Of a stretch of 32,440 bases of DNA, positions 32,398 to 32,440 are shown one piece after another (the stretch's first letter is position 1; the number at the start of each line of letters is the position of its first letter). Source of the DNA: CAZFLM01 sp964519955 (GTDB lineage Bacteria; Armatimonadota; Chthonomonadetes; Chthonomonadales; CAJBBX01); NCBI GenBank assembly GCA_964519955.1, contig CAZFLM010000073.1, forward strand, positions 1 through 32,440, read 5' to 3'. The notes under the pieces were generated by a model that was not told the DNA's origin, searched no databases, and saw only the letters and a list, made by a program, of their open reading frames with translations. Position numbers and translations under genes: made by a program.

Positions 32398-32440
32398 CCG
32401 AGCCGGGAGCGTGAGCGACCGGTCTGCTGCTGTAGTCGGC
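32398..32440 (+). repeat. Third copy of the GAGCGTGAGCGACCGG element at the window end
   Basis: Matches the elements at 6191-6225 and 6270-6304 (core GGGAGCGTGAGCGACCGG then TCTGCTG). It is cut by the window end, so its full extent is unknown. Confidence 0.65.

Overview
The window is a GC-rich bacterial chromosome segment (roughly two-thirds G+C, strongly G/C-ending codons, clear AGGAG-type ribosome binding sites). It carries a conserved housekeeping core flanked by sugar and secreted-protein genes. ThuA-like proteins, a sugar-phosphate isomerase/epimerase, a stand-alone uroporphyrinogen-decarboxylase-like protein, a PQQ-propeller protein with a WPNWRGP start, a Tat-exported DUF4838-type protein and the TIGR03936-RNase G pair together suggest an Armatimonadota-like organism. 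Planctomycetota or another environmental phylum is possible; this placement is inference, since no rRNA is present. A 100-base N run (8056-8155) shows that this is a draft scaffold.

Layout. 1-3138: two divergent ThuA-like genes, then a leftward sixA/acetyltransferase pair. 3606-6055: a GH1 beta-glucosidase reading frame broken by one TGA, overlapping a secreted beta-lactamase-fold hydrolase. 6364-9962, all leftward: SDR oxidoreductase, RNase PH, hydroxypyruvate-isomerase-like protein, and a conserved hypothetical protein behind a perfect consensus promoter. 10209-14254, leftward: a three-gene set of GT4 glycosyltransferase, B12-type radical SAM protein and SPASM-type radical SAM protein. 14508-21619, rightward: TIGR03936 protein, RNase G/E, GMP synthetase, hypoxanthine phosphoribosyltransferase, Rho, and a DUF151 bifunctional-nuclease-like protein. 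21998-23383, leftward: tRNA-Arg, tRNA-His and the URO-D-like gene. 23679-32379: a secreted protein made almost wholly of ankyrin repeats, a 959-residue exported putative glycoside hydrolase, and a rightward set of PQQ-propeller, DUF4838-type and membrane proteins.

The gaps between genes are unusually rich in short repeats. These include a composite element with three ordered palindromes (three copies), a 39-bp tandem repeat family at two loci (one interrupted by the assembly gap), 93-, 91-, 81- and 61-bp tandem or direct repeats, a CCGGTGGG hairpin, and a GAGCGTGAGCGACCGG-type element in three copies. Many of them translate into long spurious reading frames.

The points most worth following up are the nonsense codon exactly at the conserved Trp of the GH1 HWDLP motif, the 39-bp repeat family, the composite palindromic element, the glycosyltransferase/radical SAM gene set, and the acidic insertion in the S1 domain of RNase G. 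I saw no CRISPR array, prophage or intact transposase gene.
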